Source: Phyto melanocephala
Lineage: Eukaryota > Arthropoda > Insecta > Diptera > Rhinophoridae
Reading direction: 5' to 3'
NCBI GenBank assembly: GCA_941918925.1
Contig: OW799234.1
Coordinates: 78,078,543 to 78,142,542, forward strand
DNA length: 64,000 bases
In this document: piece after piece, positions 10,854 to 23,584 of the stretch
How the letters are laid out: each line of letters begins with the position of its first letter
How positions within the stretch are numbered: the first letter of the stretch is position 1
Program-made: the position numbers and the translations under genes
Notes under the pieces: generated by a model
Databases searched by the model: none
Seen by the model: only the letters and a program-made list of their open reading frames with translations
What the model was told of the DNA's origin: nothing

Positions 10854-11068
10854 TTAATAACACAAGCTCTATCATATGTTAGTATTTTTGTCGACAGTCT
10901 GGCGGCTTTCTCGTCAACCAGGTCATACACCACTACTTCAACGTTAGTCAGTCGGTCAATGCAGGAAGGAGTTGTCATGACCTTGTAAGCTTTACAATTT
11001 GTGTTATCTCCCATAAAAGGATATACATCTAAAGTTTTTAAATATATTAGTTTCGAAACGAAACCCAC
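10854..11068 (-). other. Unexplained open frame truncated by DINE copy C
   Basis: A 94-codon minus-strand ORF reads through from unique DNA into the DINE terminus. The unique part (about 70 residues, starting MGFVSKLIYLKTLDVYPF) has a balanced amino-acid composition, with Cys, Asp and Val-rich segments such as TNVEVVVYDLVDEKAARL, unlike the Phe/Lys/Asn/Ile bias of random ORFs in this A+T-rich DNA. The last 20 or so residues are simply the translated DINE end. It could be a remnant of a host or transposon gene cut by the DINE insertion. I do not recognise the family, and no continuation is seen on the far side. Confidence 0.25.
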
Positions 11069-12529
11069 TACATATGAATTTGTTTGGAATCGAAGTCTTT
11101 TTACTTAATTATTTAAAAACCGAAACATTTTTTTCAGAACTCACATATACTTACAAGGTCCACGCCCAAAATCTTTCAAACAAATCTCTCTTTCTACCAA
11201 ATATCGTGACAATTGGACCAATATCTAAATTCACTCTAACGTTCATAAATCTGTTAAAAATATAATTAAACAAGTAATATTATATATGTATGATGTATTG
11301 TGGTGTAGTTTATGACTTTCTCAAATATTTTTCTCTAATTTTTTATTTCGGCTTTCAAGTTTACAGGTAGATAGATGCATTTTACAATACCAACGTATGG
11401 TACACTCTTTTTTATCTCTTAGTAAATCTTTTGTTAAAGATTATAGCAAGATCTCATAATTCATCAACATAATTTACTAACAATTGTGGGTGAATCTAAC
11501 TGTAACCTCATTTAACTGTTATTAGCATTTTTCAACGGAAAATTATTACACATTTTTGAATAAAATATTTAAATAACTCCACACATAATTTATCTTTTTA
11601 TATAATTTATTATTTCAAGAAATTTTTCTTAGATTTTGTTTAATTTATTTTTGTTTTCTTTCTTTATCAACCCGCATTTAATAGTTGATTTGCATATGAA
11701 TTGGTAAATCTTTTACACTAAATCATTTAGTGTCAACCTGACTTTACAAATGCTAAAAGCATTTTCTATAAATTATTAACATATTTGAATTAATTTTAAT
11801 TTCCTATTTTCTTATAACTTCGTTTTCAAAACGTTATAGACAACAAACATTAATTTAAAACAGTTTAATGAAATAGACCTTTTAAGCATCTACAAATTTG
11901 AAAAGAAAATAAGTTTTTGAATAAGAAATTTAAATTTAAATAAAGCCATTAAACATTGTAATAAACAATATCAATAGCGCTGGAGTAAAAAAAAAACAAA
12001 ATGTCAAAATCTTTAAAATACTCTGATATCCAAATAGCCCCTTTAGACAATAATAAATGATTTCACGCTTTAAATGTGCTAAGAAAAACATTTAAATGCG
12101 CTATCTTTTTTGTATTTATTTTATTTATTTTTTTTTGGTTTTCGTTTTGATACATAATAAAATATGTATTTATTTAGTTTGTTTTTTAATTTGTGACGAC
12201 GATTTTGCCAAAGAGACTTTTGTTACAAGAAACTATTAATGACACAATGAAAAAAAGTTGTTCATCAACACCAGCGACAGAACAACAAAAACCCCGAAAA
12301 AAGTCATAAAACTCAAGATTTCACTTAAGATGCGCTTGCTTGAGAGACAATTAGAAGAAACTGTTTAAATATACATTCATTTTTGTTGTTGCTGTTAAAA
12401 AAAATACAACAACTAGAACCTGAGATGTTCTTTCATTTATGTTTTTTTTAAAGTGGAAATTAAAGGAATTTATTCTTAAAAAGTTGCTATTCAAGTTTAC
12501 TAACTTCTTTCGAACCCGGAACGCTTTGC
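11069..12529. other. A+T-rich DNA without recognisable feature
   Basis: No gene or repeat recognised. Poly-T and poly-A tracts are frequent. Confidence 0.5.
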
Positions 12530-13560
12530 TGGTTCCAAAAAAGGTTTTGCATTGTATTAATTAGGAGATAGATTTTGATTTTATCTGCCACCATTTGCTA
12601 TAAACAATATTTCATTCATCTACCAGGGGGGTATAACTCCCCCTTTTCCGAACCATACCGTTAAAGGAAATTGTTATCAAAAAAAGTCATACTAACTTCA
12701 AACCAAATAAGATTAAAATGTTCTAGAAGTTTTAGTATGGGGTGACACCACGTTCTCTGCTCTGATCCTATCGATTTTGCTCCCGAAAAATTTAAATAAT
12801 ATCGTTGCCAATTACACTGAATTTAAAGCATATAACAATGATATTTCTGCAGATATAATATTAAATATATTTTCTTTGTATGGGAGGTACCCCACTCACC
12901 CCTTTATTTGATCCCATCTTACTTTTGAAATAAATTGTGAAACTTTTATTAAAATATCCAAACATTCGGGATTGAAGACTCTAACATATATGCTGTTTTT
13001 TTTTTTTTTTTTGGCAGCGAGGTATCACTTACACTGCTCCGATCGCATACATTTTCGGTCGGAATAAGACAAAAGAGATAAAAGTAAAACACACAAAGTT
13101 TTAAGTTTATAGATGTAATATTAATCCGTCACGCCTTTCTTTTATTATCCAACTTATTTTAAGCTCCACTACACAAGTTGTTATTATAATATCCGACTTG
13201 AATTTCGAGGACTTTAGGTATTACAGTACTCTGGATATGCGTCAAAACAATTGAATTTGTATGGGAGCTGGGTGCCACACCCACTTAAAATTTTAGGAAA
13301 ATATTCCCTTTATAACCATTCGTACGCTCCATAGATTTAAAAAAAAAGAGACAAATCGGTCCAGACGTCCTCCAATCTTAGACAAATTAAAATTGTCAAA
13401 AAGTAAAAGTGTTAGCGTGAAAGAAATTAAGAAATTAATGATCAGTTCTTTTTTGCGTAGAACGCAATATTAAAAAATAGCAAATTCGGTTCAGCCGTTC
13501 TTAAGTTATCTGATGAACTAATGAACGATATTTAATTATTATTTGTATCGATTATTATAT
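12530..13560. repeat. Degenerate interspersed-repeat tract, class uncertain
   Basis: Diverged variants of one block recur about every 250-330 bp: 'ggtataactcccccttttcc', 'ggtgacaccacgttct', 'ggtaccccactcaccc' and 'ggtgccacacccactt', each preceded by a 'gtatggg' type lead. The tract ends with ggttcagccgttcttaag, a phrase also seen in LINE-like 3' ends at 45.3-45.6 kb. No ORF survives. Confidence 0.35.
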
Positions 13561-13636
13561 TAAATTTCTTGTTCTATAAATTAAAAACTAGCTTCAAAAT
13601 AAATTAAGAAGAATAAAATTTTGGAAATACATGCTA

Positions 13637-14548
13637 TCGGGTGTCCCAACTAGAACGCAATTTTTAAATTTGGCGCCATTCGAAGTGTCATTGTTTGACA
13701 TTTGAACAATTGTTACAGTTTGCTAGTAGAAGGTAACAGGTTAGTTAAAATGGAGCGCTACACGAATGAACAACGCATTCTCATTGTGAAATTGTTTTAC
13801 CAAAATGGTGAAAGTTTTGCGGCTACAGTTCGCAAATTGCGATCATCCCATTTGCATCTTGATGGCTTCGTCAATAGGCAGAATTGTTGCATTTGGGGTG
13901 AGGAAAATCCTCGAGTGATTCACGATAAGCAAATGCATCCTCAACGTGTCACTGTGTGGTGTGGTTTTTGGGCTGGAGGAATCATTGGACCTTTTTTTAT
14001 GAAAATGAGGCAGGTCAAGCGCAAACAGGCAATGGTGTTCGGTATCGTGAAATGATAACCAGTTTTTTCTTGCCTAGAATTGAAGAAATGAATGTGGAGG
14101 GCATGTGGTTTCAACAAGATGGCGCCACATGTCATACAGCCAGAGAAACAATTCAATTGCTCAGTCATTTCCCGGTCGTGTTATTTCGCTTTTTGGAGAC
14201 CAGATTTGGCCGCCTAAATCGTGTGATTTAACACCTTTAGATTCTTTTCTTTGGGGTTTTTTGAAGTCGATGGTTTACGCGAATAAGCCGACGACGACTC
14301 AAGCCTTAAAAGAGGAAATTGGACGCTGCATTAATGAAATACCGCAGCATTTATGCAAAAAGGGCATTGAAAATTTCATAAAAGATCGCGTGTGTGCCAG
14401 CAAAGCCGCGGCGGCCATCTGCACGATATATTGCTCCATACATAACCTCATTCTGTCTACTTTACGATATAATAAAGTTTCACGATTTTTTTTTAAATAT
14501 CTGTGTTTTATTTAAAATTTAAAAATTGGGTTCTAGTTGGGACACCCA
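13637..14548 (+). pseudogene. DD41D (rosa-type) mariner relative, copy 1, deleted and frameshifted
   Basis: Terminal inverted repeats begin GGGTGTCCCAACTAGAACGC, with TA on both flanks (13635-13636, 14549-14550). The reading frame starts MERYTNEQRILIVKLF at about 13750, but after KLRSS it jumps to LHLDGFVNRQNCC. Most of the DNA-binding region and the first catalytic Asp (expected in SDEAHF) are therefore deleted. The remaining blocks are WCGFWAGGIIGPFF, MWFQQDGATCHTA and LDSFLWGFLKSMVYANKP, spread over three frames. In the sister copy the last two catalytic Asp residues are 41 residues apart, the spacing of the DD41D/rosa lineage. The element is non-functional. Confidence 0.85.
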
Positions 14549-14689
14549 TACATTTGGATCTACATTTAAAACTGAATTCTTATTAGAAAAATATGAAAAT
14601 TCTATAATTTCCTTCTTGGATTCTCGATTGGTTTTAGGTAACGATATATATTTACAATCGATGGTTCGTTTAATAGTTTTAAGTCAATC

Positions 14690-15648
14690 CATGTTAAGTT
14701 TTTGTTTACTTTTGGATCCAAAAGGTGACACACTAGTCGAATAATTCACAAGTTCTCAATTTATAAACCAAATTCGCCTTTTTTTAATCTTCAACCCCTA
14801 AAAGGCAAAAACAGGTAAAACTACATTTGGTACTCTTTTGGTACCGTAACATATAAAAATAAAAATATATATTGTATTGTTACTCTGCAAAAACAGTTAA
14901 TAAACTTTTTCAAATTCTCATCTATAAGGTATTTATTTAGATAAAATTTTTTTAAACTTTTAGTGAACACAAAAGGTGCCTTAAAATGCGAAAATATGGG
15001 AATTTATGTATAATTCCATATAACTGGGCCAATTCGAAAAAAAAAATTGGAAAAGCGGTTTCGCAAGATACAAAAAATTATGTTATTTAGAGAAACTTGA
15101 AACTCAGTTATAGCGGGCTTTAAAGGTAGAATTTCGAGAAAACAGTTTGGTCCTTTTTAAAACATATTTTCTTTAACGCAAAAGGAGTAAATTTATTTAC
15201 TTTATTTCATGTCCATTTTAATTATTTATTGTTAAGTAGATATTGAAACATTTTTCACTTATAATTTGTATGTTGATATGGAAAACCAAAAAATGTATTT
15301 CATTTTTGATGGTACTTTTGATGTTTTCTAAGTTAATGAAGGTAGAGTTTTAAAAATTAAAAATTACTGATCCTAGATGGGACTGAACATTTTATAGGCG
15401 ACCCAAAAGGTACCTTTTCGTATTTTAATGATAATTTCTTATTTACATTTATTAAGCTAAAATTTAAGGAATAAAAAAGTTTTGATTCGAGATCAGACTG
15501 AAAATATTTGGTCGACAAAAAAGGTACTGTTCGCATATTTTGTTTTTGTATTTGCTGCTTTTATGAAGGTAGAATTTTTAAATTGACTATTGATCGAGAT
15601 GAGACTGAAACTGTTATGGGCTACCAAAGAGGTACTTTTTTGCATTTT
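14690..15648 (+). repeat. Degenerate 110-bp tandem array with AAGGTAC motif
   Basis: A block of the form (c/g)accAAAAGGTAC, with 'gaaggtagaatttt' and 'gatgagactgaa' in fixed order before it, recurs. The clearest units have AGGTAC near 15409, 15523 and 15631, giving a period of about 110 bp. Older units are visible at about 14717, 14830 and 14972. The array appears to continue at 16390-16520 on the other side of the DINE copy that interrupts it. Confidence 0.5.
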
Positions 15649-16380
15649 TATACCCTTCACCTGTGGTGCACAAGGGTATATATATAGCTTTTTCATTCCG
15701 CTTGTAATTTCTACAATTTTCATTTCCAAACCCCATAAAGTATATATTTTCTGACGGCTTATGAATAGAGGAGTCGATTAAGCCCTGACCGTCTGCTCAT
15801 CTGTGTTTGTGTTGGTTGAAATCAACTTTTAGAAGCAACCATATGTTCCTCAGATCTGTATATAGTATTAATCTTTTGGAAATATCCGAGAATGAATCGC
15901 TATTAAAATTCAGCACAATCGCCCCATAACTTTCTGAGATATAAGCAAAAAACCACGCCCACTTCGTTTTGTTCACAATTACAACAACAACAACAACATA
16001 CATATATATTGGTAAGAGTAAACGTGGCATCGAATCCCAGCTGAGCCAAAAAAAAATTTTTTTTTAAAATTTTTTTTTTATTATATTATATTATTTATAT
16101 ATTTATTATTTTTTTATATTTTTGTTTTAATTTTTTTAAAAAATTTTTTAACAAATTTTTTTTTTAAATTTTTGAAAAATTTTTTTTATATATTTTTTTT
16201 TATTTATTTTTTTTTTTTTTGGAAACATACATACTTAAACTCAATTTATAATTCTGCAAAGGGATGTATGTACGTATTTCATATGAGATGAATGGTGATT
16301 CAAACAATTGTTATTGCATGACTGCACGTTGTGAAGGGTATATAAGATTCGGCACGGCCGAATAAAGCACTGTTACTTGT
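15649..16380 (+). mobile_element. DINE-1/mini-me-like element, near full length (copy D)
   Basis: The 5' end forms a stem: TATACCCTTcacctgtggtgcacAAGGGTATA. Then come the conserved 'accccataaagtatatatt' block, a tRNA-like block at 16005-16045, a 150-bp almost pure T/A tract (16047-16220), the gttgtgaagggtata block and the hairpin TTCGGCACGGCCGAA (16348-16362), ending 'cactgttactTGT'. It is inserted in the 110-bp tandem array. Confidence 0.7.
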
Positions 16381-19080
16381 TATATTTGTGGAACTTTTTG
16401 TATTTTCTACATTTATGAAGCTAGAATTTAAGAATTACAGACATGGAAAAAATGTTACTTTTGTTATTTTAATAATCATTTGTACATTTTCTGAATCTAA
16501 AATATTGAAACTCGGAAACATTGATCTTGGCTGAGATAGAAGATAAGCTCTTGATATATCCATTAATACTTTTATTTCTCTAAATAAAATTTATCAGAGT
16601 AACAGGTTTTTATATATTTAATTAAAAAAGTTTTAGTCCTTAAAAAATAACTTAAGTATTCAGTAAACAGTAAGAACTGTGCTAGCGGAGTAACGGATAT
16701 TTTACTCTTAATAATACATATAAGTATAATAAATTATAAAAACCTTCACTTATCATATGTCTATGGAACTAATGCTATGAGTATCATATGTGTCCAATTG
16801 TTTGTTCATTTTGTGTACTTTTGCAATCATATAGGTGGCGCCGAAATCAAATTACATTTATGCGACTTCCTTATTTATAGATCAAAATTACCCATATTGA
16901 CAACAAAACTTTAAGATGGATTGGCAAACACTTTTTTTTCAGATATAAAAGTTAAAATTTGTTGAAACATTAAAATGTATTGAATGCCTGTCTATCTCAC
17001 CATAATCAAACGAGTTAGTCATTCAGCCTACTAACGATAAGCTGTAAGAACCAAAAAAAAAAAAAAAAAAACTACAAAAGAGTTTAAAATCAATTCTAAA
17101 GTTATTTATAAAATTAAGAACAAAAAATCCACTTCAACAACAACAACAAAATATAATAAAAATTCCAAAATTGATCTTTACGATTAGGAGAACAAATTAA
17201 AGCAAACGGCAACAACAATAAGAGCATAAAAATGCAACAACAACAACATACATCTAGTATTGATATACATATATACAATGTTTTGTATGAAGACACGTGG
17301 CTTAAAAGGGAGACCTTTTGAAAACAAACGACTACAAGTGACTACGATTAAAATAACATTTTGTTGAACGTTAATACATTTACGCTGATTTAAACACTTT
17401 GATATGTTTGCATATGTATGAGTGTGTATGTATGGTCCAGCAGTTTTCTTTACGGTAACGTATTCCTTTTAAATAAAATATTTTCTTATACTGAATTTAC
17501 ATTGCAAGGAAATTTAAAAGAATCGATTTGAAATCTGTTTCTAGTTCTACACTGTTTATATTAATTTTGTTTTTGTGAACGTTTATTAATTTATCAAGTT
17601 GTGTTTGAAGCTAAACAAGGTACTTAACCAATTAAAACCTGCTTATAAAGTAAGGTATTTTTGGAGCAGGTTAGTAGTGTTTAGTACAATATGATAAAAC
17701 ACAGAGCTGCATCATTAAGTACAACTAGAGTTTGAGTAGGTTTCGCCAAAATCTAGTGACACAGTAGATTTCATTTAGTATAGGAAATCAAGTAGATTTT
17801 GCATGATATTTCGCAAGTTCCAGATGTCGGTGTAATGTAAATGCACTATAAGTATTAAGCTTATTAATCCTTATTCATTATTTGAAGTAAAAAGAAAGTA
17901 TAACTGTCGACAATACTCTTCCTAGGTAATCACGTGGTTGGTAATAATCTAAACGGAATTTACTTTAAACTTCTATGTTCTATTTATCTATAGATATCAG
18001 CTATTTCTCCTAACACAAGAAACAAATTTCTAATTGGCACGTAAATATATAGAAAACACTTAAAAAAAACACTTAAGATCTTATAATTTAAACTTGAAGC
18101 ATCAATCACTAGTTTTGTATTTAATTGTGACTAGATCTATAACAGCCTTCAGAACTATAGGGTGAACATACACAAATTAAGAACAACAGTTTGATATTTA
18201 AAATGAAAAAAAAACGTTTAAAGATGCCTAAGTGGTTTTAACACTTTATTTGATTTTATTTTTGCTTTCTTTGTTTTATTCTTAATGGCGTTAAAACACT
18301 TTAAATAATTTGACTTTACAGTAACACCTTAAAAGTCATAAATGTTTGTGTACACTCATGTATACATATGTACATGTATACACATTTTATTTTTTTTAAA
18401 TATATTCTCGTTTTAAATTAAATTGATATTTAAAGTTTTTATTATAACACTCTGCTTTCGAAATCAAAAATATACGTAATGTTAATGTGTACAAGCATTA
18501 TAAAATTTAAGCTGGTTTTTTTTGTAAATTTGTTCCTTTTTTAATTTTAGAAAACCAAAATTTGTAAATCGTATATTTTCCTATATTTGTAGAAATTTGT
18601 ATTTGTGATGATTCTTGAAATTTGAGTGAAATCGTGCACGATACCAAAGGCGTTAAAAGTTTAAATGAAACCCAATAAGTAGACAACACTTGTGCTGATG
18701 AATTGCGTACCGTAACAAAATGTGAATATTCCGTTTTGATACCGTGTTACTACAATTTACAAACTGCAGGCAAATAAAAAGTATGGTTGTGTTAATCATA
18801 ATGTAATAGCAACATACGATGATTCAATTGTATTATTGTGGTTAAATGATATAATGGTTTCCAGTTATCATTATTATGTTTAACTAAAATATCATACATA
18901 TATGAATTCTTTGCTTTTTTAAACGGCAAATTATTTAGTTAGATATTTATATTGATTTTACTTAACTTTTTAGTTGCAATTTTTACAGCAATATTTTTTA
19001 CAATTTCTAGTTTATTTTAAAATTTATTTAATTTTTTTTTAACAACCACTTTTTTTTGACAACTTTAAAATAACAAAAAT
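16381..19080. other. Long gene-free stretch
   Basis: No coding signal. It holds a poly-A run near 17054-17072, CAA-trinucleotide-rich DNA around 17135-17250 and a few ATG-poor open frames that look random. This is either intergenic or regulatory DNA downstream of the Bar gene. Confidence 0.45.
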
Positions 19081-19955
19081 TTATAAGAGTGGTATATTCG
19101 GCCGTGCCGAATCCGATAATACCTTTAACCTTCAAGTACATGGGTATAATCCAACATCGTAGCTTAACCTATATTTCATGTTATACGCCATTTTTCCTTA
19201 CTTTTTCTGATGCCATCCTTGATCTTGAATTTTAATGTAGTTTACTGTATTCTACTAGTCAAGCCCTTTTATTTGATACCCATATTGATGGGGTTAAAAA
19301 AATTTGATCCGCCATTTTGTTTAAGACGACATCTTGGATTTTACATTTTTTTAAATTTACAGTATTCCACTAGTCAAGTCCTTTCATTTGATATCAATTT
19401 TGAGGGGGTTCAAGAAGTTACACTTTGAAATACCAAATTTGACACATACATATATAAATTTATCGTCCGCCATTCTGTAGTGGCGGCCAACATGAATTTG
19501 ATTTTTTTTTAAAGTGCTTATATAGCGCTCGTCAAGTCATTTCAGTTAATCTCTCGGTTGTCTAAAAGCTGAAAAAAATTGATTTTAGTTTGTAAATTTT
19601 TTGGAATATATATTTTTTTTCAAAAAATGTTTACCTATAACTTTACCGATTAGCACACTCTTTATCCAAAATTTTTCACGAATATCTCTAGAGGCATATT
19701 ATATCTACAAATAGTAGCAAAAGTACCTAAAAATTATTTTATGGCAAAAAAATTTTAATTTTTATGGTAAAAATATGGGGAAAAAACAGAAAAAAACAGT
19801 CGTGTTTATTTGCTCATATCTCAGAAAGTTATAGGGCGATTGTGCTAAATTTCAATAGCGAATCATTCCCGGATATTTCCAAGAGATTGATACCAGACAC
19901 AGATCTGAGGAGCATATGGTTGCTTCTAAAGTTGATTTCAACCAACACGGAGGGC
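19081..19955 (-). mobile_element. DINE-1/mini-me-like element, 5'-truncated (copy E)
   Basis: Minus-strand orientation. The 3' hairpin is TTCGGCCGTGCCGAA at 19097-19111, followed inward by a body with recurrent 'cgccattttg' and 'tcaagtcctttcatttgatat' blocks that are shared with copy K at 61.9 kb. The 5' part after 'gttgatttcaaccaacac' is missing. Confidence 0.65.
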
Positions 19956-20889
19956 ATTTGTGCTTTATTATAACTACCAGAGAGAAAGAGAGAGAAAGAC
20001 AACAACGATATAAATGCATTTCACTGGTAAATTTTCGAAAAACTTTTAATTATTTATGAACAAAAATAAATTTTTTAACAAAATTTTAATATATTTTTTT
20101 TTACAGCAAATTGTTTTATTTTTTGTATTAATTTTTAAATTTTAAGTTTAAAAGTTGAATTTTTGGCAAAGTAATTTACAAAATTTTGTATCTTGTACAA
20201 ACTAAAATTTTGTAAAAATTTGGAAATTTGTTTTTTTATTTTAAACTTATTTTTTTAATGTTTTAAAAAAATTTTCAGCTTTTAGTTATATTTTCTGAAC
20301 TCCTTAATTTTCACTTCCGTGTTTGTCATAGTATCCATATTATAGATTTCGTATATAATACGTTTTAGCGCGTGATATTGACAAAACTAGCCTTCCAATG
20401 GTTGTGACCCCTTCCTCACATGCTCTACATATTGTACTGTTACTACATTGTTTATTTTTTAAGTGTAAGCCTTGCTTATTTTAGAATCTGCTTCGTTTTC
20501 TCCAGATTTGGGCTTCCTCTTTTCCATAGTTTTGACAGTAGAATTTTATTACGTACTAACGTGTTCCCAAAGGGTTAAGCGTTTCCAAAAGTGATCTTAC
20601 TTTAATCTTGTTTTGTTTATTGGATATTTCGTTATGGATTATGAAATGCGTACATGATACTTTAACTAATTAAACAATACCTAAAAAAAATGTTGATGCA
20701 ATTGATATTAAAATAGACATCGGTACAAAAAAAATACCACCCATGAACGCATTGGTAACCACGTCCATATTTCAGTTGGTGAACTAAAGGATGTTGTGGA
20801 AAATTTTCCTACTTAAAATACATTAAAATAAAATTGTTACCAAGGTAGACAACATACATGCATCAATAAGGCACAAACAGTATCTCTCG
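19956..20889. other. A+T-rich DNA without recognisable feature
   Basis: No gene or repeat recognised. Confidence 0.45.
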
Positions 20890-21325
20890 AAGGACAAAAT
20901 TAATCATCTTAAACGTCATTGTTTTGTCGATGCTCATAACTCATGGGGTATAAATGCAAAATACAAACCTTTATGAAACCTTGCTCAAGGCAAGTCAATT
21001 GCATTTTCTGGCCAAAATAACTAATATATTTAGTTCATAAGTAAAACAAGCGCAGAAAATGGTCTTAAATTGGCCATGTTTTACGAAGACCTCAGGTTGG
21101 TTGTCTTAGAATGGAATCCCCAAAGACGCAGAAGACCAGGCCCCCCAAATCTATTTAGCAAAGACTAATTCATAGCGAGTGTAAGAAGGCAAATCTTTCC
21201 TAAAAACAAATTAAAGCTCCTACATCCAATCGATGAAGAGATCTAATAGGCGCCCATATTCCCAAGAAAAATTTTATATTTTCGAAATATGGTAATATCT
21301 GTAAATAAATAAATAAATAAAAAAG
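20890..21325 (+). pseudogene. Possible LINE 3' end with (TAAA)n tail
   Basis: Around 21110-21180 the plus strand reads EWNPQRRRRPGPPNLF with an interrupted frame, resembling the basic C-terminal segment of some non-LTR retrotransposon proteins. A (taaa)5 tract at about 21304-21322 resembles the tail of such elements. No reverse transcriptase motif is visible, so the assignment is weak. Confidence 0.3.
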
Positions 21326-21395
21326 AAAAAAAAACCTTTAGTTTTGTAAGATAAATAAAGTGATCTAACATGATTCAAACCTGTGCAAGGACTTA

Positions 21396-21481
21396 GGTTA
21401 GGTTAGGTTGAAAAAGAGGAGCACTAAAAGCCCAAGCCCATAACGGATATACACGTATGCCCCACTGGCATATTGTGCGCT
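21396..21481 (-). mobile_element. 5'-truncated SINE with 14-bp target duplication
   Basis: TGTGCAAGGACTTA occurs at 21382-21395 and again at 21482-21495, bracketing 86 bp. On the minus strand the insert ends with ACCTAACCTAACCTA, the same tail as the SINE at 33578-33822. A direct repeat of variable length with a short simple-sequence tail means insertion by target-primed reverse transcription. Confidence 0.75.
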
Positions 21482-22204
21482 TGTGCAAGGACTTACGAAG
21501 ATACTTTAATCAGCTCAGTGTTTTGACACACAATCTTTTTCATAAAATGTTTAAATACTTTAAAGCTAATTAAAATTCCATTAAAAGCGATTTTAATTTA
21601 TGACAAAAATGTAATTTCAAAATAAATTTTAACATCTTATCGCTTATGCCTCTTATGAATTTAATAAACATATAATGAGTGTTCCATTCAAATGTTGAAT
21701 TTTGCTTTTCTTTTCACTCAAAACAAGCTCATAAAATACAAGATATTTTTGATAAAACAAAATTAAATTAACACTTCCAAACAAAAATTTCAATAAAAAT
21801 AACATTGTCATTAAAGACAATTAACTAATTAAGAATACAATATAAGAAATTGATTTAAATCGAAAACACACTTAATCAGAAATAAATATAAGTAAAAGCA
21901 GAATTAGTGAACAGACATGTCTGCTTGTCTTTTCCAAACAATTGATTTGCTCAATTAAATAAACAATTTTATTGCTCATACTTATCAGCGCATTATTAAG
22001 TTGTTAATTATGAAAGACGTCGTTTTTCTTTGTTAAAGCTATAATTTGAAATTCGTTATAAATGTGATTTTTTCGGTTGCTGCATTACTTATACATTAGA
22101 AATGTATATTCTAGGTACTTTTGCGAAATATATAATCTGAGAACGTATTTAATCGATCTTTCATGCTTTAGTTGAATATTTTTGTACAGACATGTTCGAT
22201 CTTA

Positions 22205-22512
22205 AGGAGCTAATACACGGAATGTTTTTTACATCTGACTTGTCAAATTCTCCACTGCTAATACAAACATGTCGTGTGTTACCTTTAAAACATTACTTCT
22301 GTAAAAACACATGTGTTGAGACATCTGACAAAATTTTAATTAGAGTGCGCTCTATTTCCTTCTGTAAAAACATGTGACATCAGTTGTTGGCAGAAATCTC
22401 TGCTGCTGCAAAGCAGTCAGCGTAAAAGTACAATTTTGACAGACATGTAGATTTACATAAGTCTCACAAATTTTAAAGTCAGATGTAAAAAACATGCCGT
22501 GTATTATAGCCT
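22205..22512. mobile_element. PIF/Harbinger-like MITE (copy 1)
   Basis: The left end is AGGAGCTAATACACGGAATG and the right end is the complement of AGGCTATAATACACGGCATG. Both continue inward through TTTTTTACATCTGACTT. TTA flanks both sides (22202-22204, 22513-22515). A 3-bp TTA/TAA duplication is characteristic of PIF/Harbinger transposons. The 308-bp interior has no transposase. Confidence 0.7.
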
Positions 22513-22515
22513 TTA

Positions 22516-23584
22516 TTAATACACAATTTTGAATTTTGATGAATTTCCGAAATTGGAGCTGTCACCAGTTATAGCAGTTATGAATATCGTATTTAACTAC
22601 TTAGAGAATTATGACAAGAAATTTAATTGTAAACACGTTTAAGGTCCAAATCACTTAAAAATTGAAGCTCAGACATCATTCTTGTGTATGTATAGCAGAT
22701 GCATGTTCAAAAATAACATCGGTCGGGAAAAGATAAGTTGAAGATTAATATGGCCAATAGCGCATCATTATACAACCCCTACATAAAAAGTAACTGCGAA
22801 CCGATTTGACTAAATCATTTTATTCCCACATTAACAGCGTTAATTGCAAAAAAGGACCCACGAAACGCGAGGAAAACTGCTCTTAGGTATGCACTAAGTC
22901 AGTAACTCAAGAAGGGCTTTTTGGTAATAAAGTTTTTTGGTTGATAGTATCTGACCAAAATATTTCCGAAATACTTTTAAGGAAACGATTTACAAATGTT
23001 TGTATACTGACCACCTCACGACTCTATATATTTCATGTTTCTTAATCTACGTTCACATTTGGCAAATATTTGCTTGATTTGCGTGGCCACAATTTTTGTT
23101 AAATAACTGTTAAATGTTATGTGATTTTTCCTACACCAAATATTGTCAAAGCATGTAAAAATCGATAAAGCCTGAAATCCGGGGAGTATTGTGCAGACAC
23201 ATTTTCCCCCAAAACAAATTATTTTCTCTTGATAAGTAATAGTTTTGGCAGCCATGAAACAAATAATTCGTGTATTTTAATAAAAACTTATCAACCCCAG
23301 AAACGCGTAACCTCTATTCCCGCCTGTAGTAGATTGATACTGTAATTTGATTATATTGAGAAAATTTTTATTTAAACAAACATTTAATTTTTAAGAGAAA
23401 ATTTAATAAATTCAAGTGGTAACGTCTATTAAAATAATGTATCATTTGCCATCAAGAAGATAGATTATACGTTTCTATTAAAAACATAAAAGACAGATCC
23501 CATCAAAGTCAACTAACATATCATGGACATCGCACAAAATTTCATGCTTCTGTTTCGACATGATCACGATGCTTATACCAGGTG
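22516..23584. other. Gene-free stretch
   Basis: No supported gene. The 79-codon minus ORF at 23016-23255 has no domain that I recognise. Confidence 0.4.
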
